From NCBI GenBank assembly GCA_038087015.1, contig JASBNA010000018.1, positions 1 through 64,000 of the forward strand: a stretch of DNA of 64,000 nt, read 5' to 3'. Under the pieces are notes generated by a model. It had not been told where the DNA came from and searched no databases. It saw only the letters and a program-made list of their open reading frames with translations. Source of the stretch: Cerrena zonata. Taxonomy: Eukaryota; Basidiomycota; Agaricomycetes; Polyporales; Cerrenaceae. Made by a program: the position numbers and the translations under genes. Positions 32,600 through 44,213 of this stretch are shown in pieces (position 1 is the first letter of the stretch; every line of letters starts with the position of its first letter).

Positions 32600-34196
32600 C
32601 AAACTACTCGGATTCAAGCAGCGAAGAAAGAGGAATGGTGTTGTGTACGCTGTCGAGGGTCGCGAGGACATCTAAAATTTTTGTATACGATGCATCCATA
32701 TTGATATGGGAAGAACAGTGTGGTCTGAATGTGTTTCTAAGTATATATGACAAATCGGTTCGTTGCTATCTTTTTTGTGATCACACATAAATATTAACCT
32801 GTACTAATTGATGTAGCTTCACGATGAGGACCGTATACGGTCACTCCTTCCTTACACTGGACGTGTAAAACGGTTGTTCTACTCGGATCTCAAATCAGAG
32901 AAAGATCTGTCGAAGCTCACGCTGCTGCACAAGCTAATCAAGGGACCGTTGCTCCCCAATCTCAAGAATCTCTATCTTGACATTAGATGCTGGCCGCTCG
33001 CGCCGACCGAATCATCTGTTCTCTTCGGTCCCAACTTGATGATACTTGAGCTAACTGGGTGCTTGGAAGCGGACAGATACGACAAGGATCGACAATGGAG
33101 AAATCAGACCAGTGGACAGCGACAACAGCTTTGTATTCACACGCTCATCAAGCAATCTCCACAACTTCAGACTTTTAGAAACGTCATATCCCTGCGATAT
33201 GTGCTCTATAAACTCGGATCCAAATCCGTAATTTACTTGAAGAGCATCATCACTTTTCTCTTCCGACATCCCGTCGAAGGATCTCACTTTGAGCTAGAAA
33301 AGCGGACCGCTGGAACAATTCAGGTTGAGTGCATATATATCACATTCACGACATCGCTCTACGCATCTCAAGTATTGCATCTCCTTCGTCTATCCCATCT
33401 CGACATATTGCCGAAAAGAGTCAACAAGTCCGCGATCTGGTCGAAGGGTATCGATATCAAAAACTTCAGCTCATTAGTTTTTGATACGCGTCAGCGGCAA
33501 GAGAAGATCGAAACCTTCTGTCGTCCCACAATGACTCTTGCGTCAGGACCAATCACCCAACGTGGTATCATGCTACCCAAAATCACGCAACGACTTCACA
33601 CCCAATCGTCCCAAATCATAACATTTATGACATCATTTAACCAGCTTTCACTACGAATCTTCCCTCGCTGTCTAATGTTCGGGACTTCCACCGCGGATTC
33701 CAACGCAACAAGGGTGAGTTACTAATTATGTTACATTGTATCCCACTCATTCTATCGTTGGCGTTAGCACCCCTACCACCGCGGAAAATCGATTATTTGT
33801 CCAGAATGTCAGAAGAAACTGACGAAGAGTTGGGAAGCCAAGGAGCATCTTATGCAACACCCAGAATGGGAAATTGAAGACCGCTGGAAGGAGTGGTATG
33901 TTCCCATTTTACCTTTGGTCAGCCGATTGCATGAGTAGTGATAGCATCGACAGCTTCCATCAGTGTGAATTATGTGACTATTACTCTATCCAGAAAGTGA
34001 ACCTCCTATTCCACATGAAGGCAAAACATAAAACGTATGTGTTTCGTTAGTCCCTGTCGATCTTGCTACTTAACTTCCTTCTAGCATTCCAGACAACCAA
34101 CTTGAACAGAACGACATCGTGAGAAGCTGCTCGCTGCATGTTCGATTCGCCGAAGGAAAAGTGCATTTTGATCTGAGAGCGTCTGAGGAGTCCTGA
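32600..34196 (+). pseudogene. 3' part of the F-box-like gene with two C-terminal C2H2 zinc fingers
   Basis: After the target duplicate, the frame resumes (YSDSSSEERGMVLCTLSRVARTSK, the second part of the F-box-like region), then an intron (32,758-32,816) and a leucine-rich-repeat-like exon starting LHDEDRIRSLLPYTGRV. At least one more intron (about 33,480-33,640, ends uncertain) leads to HPYHRGKSIICPECQKK with KEHLMQH, then QCELCDYYS with HMKAKH, two C2H2-type fingers. A last exon (IPDNQLEQNDIV...RASEES) stops at 34196. F-box proteins recruit substrates to SCF ubiquitin ligase; fused zinc fingers are unusual. The upstream exon is 19.6 kb away because of the retroelement. Confidence 0.7.
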
Positions 34197-36389
34197 GAAC
34201 ACGCTCTCGGACGCGCTCAGGAGCCTCATATGCTTCAGCCTCAAATATTGCAAAAGTGCACTTTCAGAGGTCAAAAGCCTGCCACGAAAACACAACCTCC
34301 CTCATGTTGAATATTCACCAAACCTTTGTTATATACACGTATATACTACAGGATTCACATTCTCCAAAAATAAACCAAGTATTTTTGGTCGCTGTGGTCC
34401 CATACCTGTTTTGCTCAGGTAGCTAAAGGCATCTCAGGACTCTCAGACCTCAGGAGTATGCAGAAAAGCTGATGGCCTGTGCCTAGTAATCCTTAAGGCG
34501 ACGGACTCTGCACCGCCTTTCCGCTCTACAAGGCCCAAACAGCAATCACTATCTTCATATCATCATAATGCTTTCTCAATGTCACGTTTCGATACTGGTG
34601 ACATAAAGCATCCCCTTCGGGGATCAGTACTTTGTCATCTAGTAATTACTGTTTCGAAAACTGATCCATAGAAATATTTTGTATACTATAGTTTCTTATT
34701 TTAAACCTGAAGACTCTTGTGCTTATTTAGTCTATTATAACAATCACAGCGTACTGATGTTCCGGATGTACATCGGACGGAAGACTGGTACTCCTCCTCG
34801 AAAAGGGAAATACAAACTAGGAAGCAACATTACTAAAATAGGAAAAGATGACCGATGACGCCCGGGTGTCTTTAACTCTCTTCAAACCTACCGTCAAGAT
34901 CGCAGAACTAATTGGGGATCACGTACATGTCACTGTCTTGACTACCTGGGTGCTTCACTCTCTTGAGCGCGATGCAGGCTCGATAGCACATCACCAAGTA
35001 CGTCCGTCCTGAAATAGGAAATCCGACTCATTTAAACTTGAATATTCTGTCAAATCCTATATTTAGGAGAGTAGTATAAGTACAATCTATTGTCGCTACT
35101 ACATGTGCCCCTTACATGTTTTTCACCGCCTTCCGTTCATCCATTCAAGACGCTGATCTGATGACATCCGATCATCTTGACGATGCCGAGTACTGTAACT
35201 CCCGATATTTGACAGCGTGTATTACCCCTTCATCTTGAAGGATATCAACACTATGGAAGACTTTCTTCCTTATCAATCGGTGTATCTGTGCGCCATGGTT
35301 GGTATGTCAACCCCCATTATGGACGATCTCGCCACGATCCGTCGCTCATGGTTTAGTCACAGAGCACGAGCTTAACTTTCAAGCGCACAGCACATTAAGC
35401 TCGTCTGTTTTCTTAGTTAACCTTCTTTGTCATGATAAGCCATCCCTCCAACAGGGCCTGATATGTTCGCAGAATCAGGGTAAAGCAAGTATTTCGATCA
35501 TCTTGAAATCTTGAAGAAGAAGCAGCGTGGTCGATACACCCTGTCCTCGCTCTCGATTGATATAGCCAACCCAGTACATTTCATGCAATACGAACCTTAC
35601 CGAGATCAGGAACTTTCAGGAACGCGTCGTCAACATCGAATTCCCATATAACTTTTAGAAGTCAACGATGCCGACATTCGACCGTCACGTTTAAGATTCA
35701 AGAACGTCCTCTTATTTTGATAGGAGTATGAGTGGCGTATTTCAACGCTTTGTGGGCAACATTCAAGCCCATCATTGTTGTTTCCGGTTCCAGAACTTCA
35801 AGATTAAGCCCGTCTGGCGTTTCCCGGTCTTGGTCTTGGTCTGTCTCGTGTTCAAGTCTTCATACACATGTTCAAGCAAGGTGATGAATGAACCATGTTA
35901 ACGCTTCCATAGCAGCTGATGATTGTTCTGTCCCTAAGGCTTTTCTATCCACGGCGGGGTGGCATGGTATATCCATTCTAGGACCGCCGATGCGCTGTAA
36001 CAGGTCTCCTTGACACGTCTCGGAACATCTTGACTCAAAGCCGCTTGGATACTTCTCTATATAATTATACAGTTGTAGGTGTATATAAACATAGTATGGG
36101 CGAGTCAGTCAACATTGTAGAGACAAATGCCTCTAATGCATTGTGCGCAAGTCTAAAACACGGTATAGTCTCAATTTACTGAGATCTAGTTCATACGCCT
36201 GATAATGATGCTTAGGTTATTCTCGTAATCATCCCTGCAACTCGGAGAGAAAAACGAACAAGGAACAAACCCTACAGTGACAAATATTGGGGGAAATCGC
36301 TATCGTACGTTTACTTCGTTAGTTGCAAGCTAGTTGAATAGACTGAATAATCGCCTAACGAATTTGGTCCACCCTGCGCACAGATTACG
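34197..36389. other. Gene-poor interval
   Basis: No gene recognised. Short coding-like scraps (for example VYYPFILKDINTMEDFLPYQ near 35,215-35,275) could be gene remains but have no start, stop or splice structure I can support. Confidence 0.4.
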
Positions 36390-37672
36390 ATGTCAGAGAA
36401 ACGAGAAGACGAACCATTGCAGGAACTCCGCTGTGAATCGGTACCTGGTTTGTTTCCTTAAAGATTGCTATACTTCCTATTAATTTTCATCGAACGACAG
36501 ACTATCCTGTCACCCCAGCCTAAATTTCGCGAGTGCCACAACTGTGCATGCAGGACTTGCACACGAAGACGGCAAATTGAATATTGGTCGGCTAAGAATA
36601 GATCCTCTGCAGTGCACAAGGTCTTGAATATAGTCGAGATTTTGGACATGATCCTTAGCTTCCTCAACCCAAATCTTTTGGATCCCGAGTTTGACCATGA
36701 GGAGAGGGAAGAGAGGTTGCGTACTCTCGCGCGTGTTGCAAGAACGTGTCAATCGCTCAAAGATCCCGCACTAGCAATGCTGTGGAAGGAACAGGATGGT
36801 TTGGGTGTCATTTTCGACCTGTTTAACAACGTGAGACCCAGCTGGGTTCGTTTCCGCTTTCCTTCTCGCCATGAAACGATACTGATGTTAGGTCTAAATA
36901 GACTCAAGATGAAATTTCCCTGTCGTTTATTACTTGCTATACTACGCGGATTAGACGACTACGATTCTGTGGTGTTATATCAGATACCAATATGTCTAAA
37001 CTCGCTTTGTTATGCAAGATCAACAAACAAACACCATTATTCCCCTATCTTCGACACCTGCAGCTGGAATCCTGGCCACTCACACCGAACGAGGCATCTC
37101 TCCTGTTTGGCTCTGACTTGGAAGTTATCGATTTGGGAGGACCATATCGGATGTCTGATTCACAGTTGACGATCCGGACGGGTCAGCTGGGGAAGCTATC
37201 CAGGCAACAGCACGTCCAGCTGTGTGCGCACAAACTTTTAAAGTCATCCCCGAAGCTTCGACGTCTCAGGAGCCTCACGCTCCTCGAATTTGAGAGCCTA
37301 CGATGTCTTGCCTCCGAATTCGATTTGACAAAAACCCCAACACATCCGAAAGCTCAAGACAGCCCAATCTGGCTTCAAAAGCTCCGTAGGATACAATATC
37401 TGTCGGACCTTCATTTTGATGCCTGCAGGCTGGGTATGGAAACCACTCCGGAAAGCCAATCTGTACAATATCTCGTGCTGTCTGTGACCTACACTATGCT
37501 CACTCCGATCTCCAATGACCAGCCGTTCTCTATGTTATCACCATCGCGTGACTTTGATTTAGCTTCAAGATGTTACGCAGGAATTTTCGTTGGCGATATA
37601 TGTGTAAGTAAACCGTATTTATCAAGATATTCTTCTGACAGATATTATTATATCCTAGATTCAGATTCATGA
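36390..37672 (+). CDS. F-box-like / leucine-rich protein, lacking the zinc-finger tail
   Basis: Three exons (36,390-36,440; 36,501-36,830; 36,902-37,672) give 383 residues in one frame. CHNCACRTCTRRRQ is a Cys-rich start. VHKVLNIVEILDMILSFL and RTLARVARTCQSLKDPALAMLWKEQ form the F-box-like domain of mushroom paralogs. FPYLRHLQLESWPLTPNEASLLFG and following segments are leucine-rich-repeat-like. It is a paralog of the split gene (12,790/32,600) and of 47,706-49,121. It ends without the two C2H2 fingers; matching fingers lie 2.7 kb downstream at 40,391. Probable role: substrate adaptor of a ubiquitin ligase, from family resemblance only. Confidence 0.65.
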
Positions 37673-40390
37673 CCCACGTTCAGTGATGCCTCAACCCCTA
37701 TGCTTATTGCATCCCTATATCATTTTCCGTCGTGGTTTGATCAAGGATTAATGTGAATTCATTTGTTTTCAATTCCGCATTCTCTTTTCCATATTGTCTC
37801 ATGTCTTTCTCTAACGATATAGTGCATTTCCATTCTTCCTTCTATTTTGATTGTCTTTCGAGACATATGGCGGTACCCTGACTGTTGACACGAATGACAG
37901 ATGTATATCACCATACTCACACAGAGAAGTTCGCTACGGATCCACTAGGTTGCCAGACTTGCATGTGTCGTGATTTCTCCTTTCATGCTGCCTAGCTCAT
38001 TATTTTATTGTACTGAAATGAGCGGTCACAGACTGAAGATTCTGATTCGATGTACGTGCAAGTTGAGAGGTGAATCAAATTGCAGAACGTGACTATTAGT
38101 GGCAAAAAGCATCTGTAACTTGAGCTCATGCACGAGCAAGTCCGTCTGACTGCATCATTGTGACTATCACAATATGTAGAACATGGTCGTACAGTATCAT
38201 AGAACGTGAATTAGAGGCGTCTTCGCCTACCAATGCGACCACTGGAGTACTGTAGTTGCCAATGCTTTGGGAACGTTTTCCCCACTATCATTGACAATAC
38301 GATCTGCAGGTGGTCTCAGTAATGGCGCACTGGGTGTATAGAATGTATTCGACTTAAAGGCCAAGGACCTTGCAGTGCTAAACACGTATATGTCCGTGAA
38401 ACTGTTCCAAATCGGTCCAAACACAAGCCGTTGCCTATTCTAGTAAGCGACACGTGCCATGATACAGTTGGCTTCTGAACTCCGACGAATATTTTATGCA
38501 TTATGCTGTGCGTAGGTAATTTCTACACAGAGTACAGCAATACAAGTATAATGAAGAAAGTATATCTCCTGAAACGCATTCTAATAAATACAGTTGCGAA
38601 ATCAAACATAAGAAAGTGTAGATAGTAAAACATACAAAGACACAGTATAAAGCGTTCGCATTGTCATATCCTGATTTATATGATTACCCAGCATTTACCT
38701 CGCAATGTTAACCTCTTGAAGAGTACCTGTATGACCAATTATCAGAAGAGATGAATTAATACTTCAGATACGGACATACTGTACGACGGAGCAAACGCGC
38801 CAAGGGAGTGCACACCTACAGCCTCGGCAGAGACGCTGCAAAAATGATTGCTATTGAAAGGAGTCGTCAAAGGCGAGTGGGCTAGTATGTCGGAGTTTGT
38901 AGTATCCATGCTTGATACCTCCGAGGGATCCCTCGATATTGGCCACAGAAGACGAAATGTTTCCGTCTCTACTTTGACGATTGATATTCTGAATAGGGGT
39001 GATAGGGAAGGCCTAAGAACACCGGATAGCTTGCTGCCCGAAGACACATCTTCTGTTGTAAGCGGGAATGTACGAGGGCGAGCCTGAGCACTGCTTGCGT
39101 TCAATACAGGTTGCCGTACGTTGGCATGGTTGACCGATGTTACGCATCGTACAGTATTACTTCCTAAGTTTGAGGAACGCCTTTGTTGTATCGGGCACGC
39201 AATGTCTATATAGCCCGATAATGCGAGAATCTGTACAAGCTCATGATGTTGGTATCCCAGTATGAGCTGATTTCCCCCAAGTCCGGGGTAGTTCGGATCC
39301 AGTGTCGATCTAAGAAGAGATAGTATTTACTATTTTTTGACCACTAAGACCTACCCCCATACCGTTGCTAGAGTTCATAATAAAATGAGGGATGTGTGGA
39401 GGTTCGAGGGTCGTGGATGACTTGGGCGTACGGGTGTCAGGTCTAGAGATGATTGTCCCTTTATAAGGTTCAGTGTACGAACTTTGATATCACATACACC
39501 TCCTCAGCTCCAAGAATATATTGCTCGTTGGATCAGGGTAAATGAGACCTAGATTTAAGTGTGTTACAATTACAAGAAAGAAAACAAACCACCTAACTTG
39601 TCATTCCGAAATCGTTCGGTGTTCTAGTTGTGGCGATAGGGTATGATTCACCGATACTTTGAGCCTTGCCAGGATAGATAGATTGCTCGGGGCATAGTGC
39701 GGGTCATGCATGCAGATGCTAGGTCTTCCTGAGGCTGAGAGGTATCGCTTCCGAATAGAACGTAAACACTAGTAGCACTGCTATGATGACAGGTGAATAT
39801 CCTTATCTGGAAGGATCCAAACTTACGCAAATAGATTGAGCCACTGGCACTGCCCGCAATTTGAGTTACTAGTTGACAGTCTGACGGTCCTCCCAACGCG
39901 CTGAACGTATGATAGAGATAGAAGTTCTAGCCTGAGTGCAGAGTGCTGTGTAGCGAGGCTCCGAGGACAGTCCTTTCAAACCTCATTTCCGTTGACCGCT
40001 CTACTGCTTTCTCAGCATCCACACCGATGCTGTCCCTTTCTCATTCCCGGAAACGCTCACAATCCATGTATGTCTGGAGTCACGCATTACCACAATCTCA
40101 TAGGTTAAGTTCGACATCCTACTGATCAAAATCGATAACACTGCCTCGCTTGAAGCACCTCCGTCACAGCCCTCTCAGGGCCTCGCTCTATCTGCCTACC
40201 TACTTCTCTTGTATAGCCAAGCCTAGAGGTACTTCTTTGACCAGATGTTGTATGAACTAGAGTGATGGGTGACTCGGAGATCAAAGAATCCAAAGGCACT
40301 GTCCCCAATACGTCTGTCAACGTGTGAGGGCAATAACTAAGAAAACTTATACATATGTTACACTATATCTCGCTCATTAGCTCGATCTCC
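37673..40390. other. Interval between an F-box gene and a detached zinc-finger tail
   Basis: No gene is recognised with confidence. A minus-strand reading from about 39,300 to 38,742 is open and ends at a stop, but has no recognisable domain. If the F-box gene at 36,390 once continued into the tail at 40,391, this 2.7 kb would be an insertion, but I found no paired repeats at its edges. Confidence 0.35.
38742..39300 (-). CDS. Hypothetical reading frame, Ser/Thr-rich
   Basis: The minus strand is open from about 39,300 (LDPNYPGLGGNQLILGYQHH) through SSAQARPRTFPLTTEDVSSG to the stop at 38742, about 185 codons. An upstream exon could lie near 39,896-39,650 (PSDCQLVTQIAGSASGSIYL). No family is recognised, and neither start nor splice sites are certain; it may be a chance frame. 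Confidence 0.25.
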
Positions 40391-40801
40391 AGCACCCCTA
40401 CCAACGCGGAAAAGCTATCGTCTGTCCGTCTCGTGGCTGCGAGAAGTATCTATCACATACAAAGTCTGCAGAGGTCCATCTCAAGACCCACCCAGAGCTA
40501 GCCGACGGAGGCTGGTTGGCTTGGTATGTTTTGTATCGCTTTCTCCATTGATTGGCTCATTGATAACGTTTCCTCCAACAAGCTTTCGTCAATGTGACTT
40601 ATGTGGGTACTATACTATTCAACAAGTGAATATCGATGCTCACAAGAGAGCGAAGCACCCACCGTTTGTGTCTTTATCATTATATTGCACGTTTCCACTC
40701 ACCTCATACCTTGAAACAGGTATCCTAAATCGAACCCTGATATCTTCACCGAGGATTCTAAATTGAACCCTGATATCTTCGTCGAGCTCAGGGAGCATTA
40801 G
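40391..40801 (+). pseudogene. Detached C-terminal zinc-finger exons of an F-box paralog
   Basis: HPYQRGKAIVCPSRGCEKYL with HLKTH, an intron (about 40,525-40,580), QCDLCGYYTIQQ with HKRAKH, another intron, then a terminal exon with the duplicated unit (K)(S/L)NPDIF(T/V)E and a stop at 40801. The fingers and both intron positions match those of the split F-box gene at 33,770-34,035. No F-box or LRR exons directly precede it. It may be the tail of the gene at 36,390 displaced by 2.7 kb, or a separate remnant. The open frames across three exons suggest recent loss. Confidence 0.55.
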
Positions 40802-43048
40802 ATGGTCTAGCAAACCTAGGTGCAGCGAAGGATGCAGTACCGGACTTCCAGCATATATCACCTCTCCTCCTTCTCCACCACATTGTCTGCTTTCAATATC
40901 CAAGGTGTACCTAATGACTTGGGTACGGGACTGAGTCTTGATCTCAACGTTCCTGCTCCATAAGATGACAGTCCTACCTAATCAACCAGTTTTTAACCTA
41001 GGTACCTTTCACAACTATAGGAGGTTGGGGCACGTGTATGTGTATTTATCATTCACGCGCCTCCTGACCTTCTCCCGGAGAGCAAGACTTATGATGCAAT
41101 AGTCATACTTTAGTGTCTTTAACCCCTCCCGTCGTATTATAGGTATCCGGACGAGAAGCCGCCATCAAAGTCACGTACGATTGTTGAGGGGAATATCTCT
41201 GATCGATACGTGGACAACATTTCTATTTCATCTAGTACACGCCGCATACAGTTCTCACTGTCTGATTGATTACTAGGCATCTCCATTCCCTACACGTACA
41301 CTCTGTGGAATCCGGTTCTCTCTACTTCCCGAGCAAGTGACGACGTCTTGATTATTTTCAATTCCTGCTCCATGTAATAAACCCTCCGCAATTCCTTACG
41401 ATAACCGAATTGTCTAGGAGTTCCTTCGGTAGTGTACAAGTCAATGAGAATCACCGCACAGACAGCTCACAAAGATAAGTAATCCTCTGCTTATTAGCGT
41501 GGACTGTACTGCGAGTGATGAACATGCGTAATTTCCATTTATGTTTCCCCCCTCCGACGAAGAACAGCAGCCACCACGCCGTCATTCTGTAAGAGTGTAA
41601 AGCGTGTCTGATCCATAACAACGAACAACGAGGGACCCCAAAAGGGTACCAAAGGGGTCTTGGAACAGGCGCATTACGAGGGCTCGGAGGCAACCCGTAA
41701 TATTAATATTCACATACCGCTTTCTAGTAGACTAGACGGTTGCAGTACATGAAGCGTGTCTCAAAACGCCAGTGTCGCTTGATTGAAATGTAGAATGTCT
41801 TCTGGCGTAGTCTACCTCGAAGCATGAGAGTAGTACGACTGCCGGTGGTGCTTTTGGTTGGACCCTACCGCTGCCGGATGGACCCTCTTCCTAGAACGAT
41901 TGGACCGGTTGTCAACTTTGGTAAAGCAACACGGAGAGTGCAAACCGAACAATCAAGATGGCAGATTGCACCCGTCAAAGGAAGACTCCGGTGTAAAACA
42001 GAAAGGAATACTACAAAGCGGGATTCCATCCTCGCAACTGAAAGGGACTGGTAGTAGAGAGGGTGATTTTGCCTACTACCCGATGGTCCGCCTAAGTTAA
42101 GTTTGAATATAATTGGTTTTGTCCTCAAGTTCTTGACGTCAAGATACACATAGAACTCCGTTCCGTGATAACGATTTCTGGACGTTCGATGGAGAAGAAA
42201 TTGTCAAATTTGCAATATGCAGTGATGCATTTTGAATACATCGTAGAGTTGACACGGAGGAGTCCGTGATCCCTGTGAACGTGAGTCAGGGAAATTAAAT
42301 GGTATTTGAGAATTTGTAGCTGGTGTGTAGAGTTGTTGAAATGTACTCACTTCCGCCCACATTCCAGAATCCAGGTAAGCCAAGGAAGTCTACCGACGGA
42401 GAGCTGTTAGCACCTATTGCACCCGTTAGAGGCCCTACCAACATGGTGACTCTCTTCTGCACCCGCAATGACGAAGCAGAATAATTCGGCCGACTCTAGC
42501 CATTCAGCTGTTCAACCGGTAACGAGGGTATAAACCAGAACGGTGATCCCAAATGAGACACGTCCGAATTATCACGGATTGAATCATATTTCTGCTCATG
42601 GCGTCAGAACAACGTTGATGGTATGGACATCTCTGATTCGTTGTCGATGTACTAGGTTAGTGTCGAGGCTTACATCTAGGCGGATCCAACTCGTTCGAAA
42701 ATAGAATAGTAAGCTAGTTCTATTGTAGCCTCCCTACTAGGGTACGAAAGTTAGCCGATTTTGTGACTGTAAGAAAGGGTCAGTTTCACTCACAATGTAC
42801 TGCAGCATCAGTTGTAACCCACCTCGCTCAGAAAACCAACTGTCAATGAGCAGAGTGGGACTGAAACGAAACAGTCGCCTCTTCGTTGAAAATAGAACAA
42901 GTGCCTTAAATCATCCCACACGTTATTTTAGTCTTGAATCTTTCCACTACGTTCAATGGGAACAACAGGTACAATACACATCAGAAATTTGTGGCTATCC
43001 TGCACTCCGTCCTTTTGAACAAAAACAATATCTCAAAGCGCTTTAAAA
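40802..43048. other. Gene-poor interval
   Basis: Nothing supportable. A plus-strand frame at 41,858-42,100 (LERLDRLSTLVKQHGECKP) looks coding-like but isolated. Confidence 0.4.
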
Positions 43049-44213
43049 TTACTCGTCATCTTCCTCGAAGTCATCTTCGTCAGTGTCAGGGAAGATATCT
43101 TCAGGAGCAATCGCAGCATCGCGAGCGGCGATGGCTTCAAGCTCACGGTAGAGACGAGCAGCACGGGAGGCCTAAGCAAAATTCCAGTTAGCATGAAGTC
43201 ACAGATGTACTGCAAGAAAGAACACTTACAACAGCACGAACGTCAAGATCCCTTTGAGCAACAGCGCCGGCAGCAGCAGCCTTGGCCTTGCGACCCTTAG
43301 CCTTGCCGGTTGTGGCAGTGGTAGCAGTCGTGGTAGTGTTGCCAGTAGCATCTGTGGTGGTGGCAGCTGTGGTGGTGTTGCCAGCGGCAGCAGCATCTTG
43401 GGTAGCAGCAGCACCGGCGTTGGCGTTACCAGCAGCTGCGGCGGCGGCGGCAGCAGCAGCAGCCTTAGCCTTACGGCCCTTGGCTTTAGTCGTCTTGCCA
43501 GTTGCGGTGGTGGTAGTGTTTCCAGTCGCAGCGTTTCCAGTTGCGGCGGCGGCGGTACCGTTGGTGGCAGCAGCAGCAGTGGCTGCATTAGCAGCACCTC
43601 CAGCAGCAGCGGCAGCACCACCCTGGGAGACAGCAATGCAGTTACCGAAGTTACCAGCGGTCTTGAACGAGACCAAACAGGTGCTACCGCTACCACCAGT
43701 GCAAGTGGTGCCAGCGGGCATCTGGACCGTGATCTGTTGGGATCCGGTTCCAGTGGGGGCCTATGAGGGTGATTGATGAGTGAACATTGTTATGAGAGAG
43801 ACCGTTCGTAAAAGACTTACAGCATCACCGTTCTGGGTCACAGTGGCAGCAACAAAGTTCTTGCCGGTACCTGTGGCATCGACTTGAGCAGTGACTTGAC
43901 GGGATCCATCACGACCACTGATGGCGATCGCATCAGCATATGATACAACATATCGTCAAAGACTAAAGACCTACCCGTTGAAGTTGGTAACAGTTGTGGT
44001 GAAGGTGTTACCATTCATGGCAACAGGGGTGCTAGCAGCGAGTGCGGTAGCAACGTTGACACCATTACCACAAGGGGCAGCAGTACTGGGACGCTTAGCG
44101 TCAGCACGACGGGCAGTTCCAGCAACACCGAGGGCGGGGTTAATAACGGCGTGAGCCGAGACCTGCAAGGTCAAACCAAGAACGAGAGCAGCGGAGAAGA
44201 GCTTGGAGAACAT
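43049..44213 (-). CDS. Secreted Egh16/Gas1-like protein with Ala/Thr-rich tail
   Basis: Four exons (44,213-43,975; 43,917-43,821; 43,760-43,230; 43,171-43,049) give 329 residues. A signal peptide (MFSKLFSAALVLGLTLQVSA) is followed by HAVINPALGVAGTARRAD and the conserved core (TVTNFNG...GRDGSRQVTAQVD, FVAATVTQNGDA, MPAGTTCTGGSGSTCLVSFK, NFGNCIAVSQGG) typical of Egh16/Gas1-like extracellular proteins of basidiomycetes. The function is not established; relatives are secreted and expressed during development or host contact. The tail is low-complexity Ala/Thr with two KAKGRKAKAA blocks, then AQRDL and a strongly acidic end (DTDEDDFEEDDE). The first ATG after the upstream region fits the signal peptide. 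Confidence 0.75.

Noticed and set aside
39289..39330. Aspartic-protease-like word DTGSE in one minus-strand frame
   Set aside because: The frame closes within a few dozen codons and lacks flanking hydrophobic-hydrophobic-DTG-S/T context; the neighbouring frame is the longer open one.
43254..43776. Ser/Gly- and Ala/Val-rich plus-strand frames
   Set aside because: They are antisense shadows of the Ala/Thr-rich exon of the Egh16-like gene.
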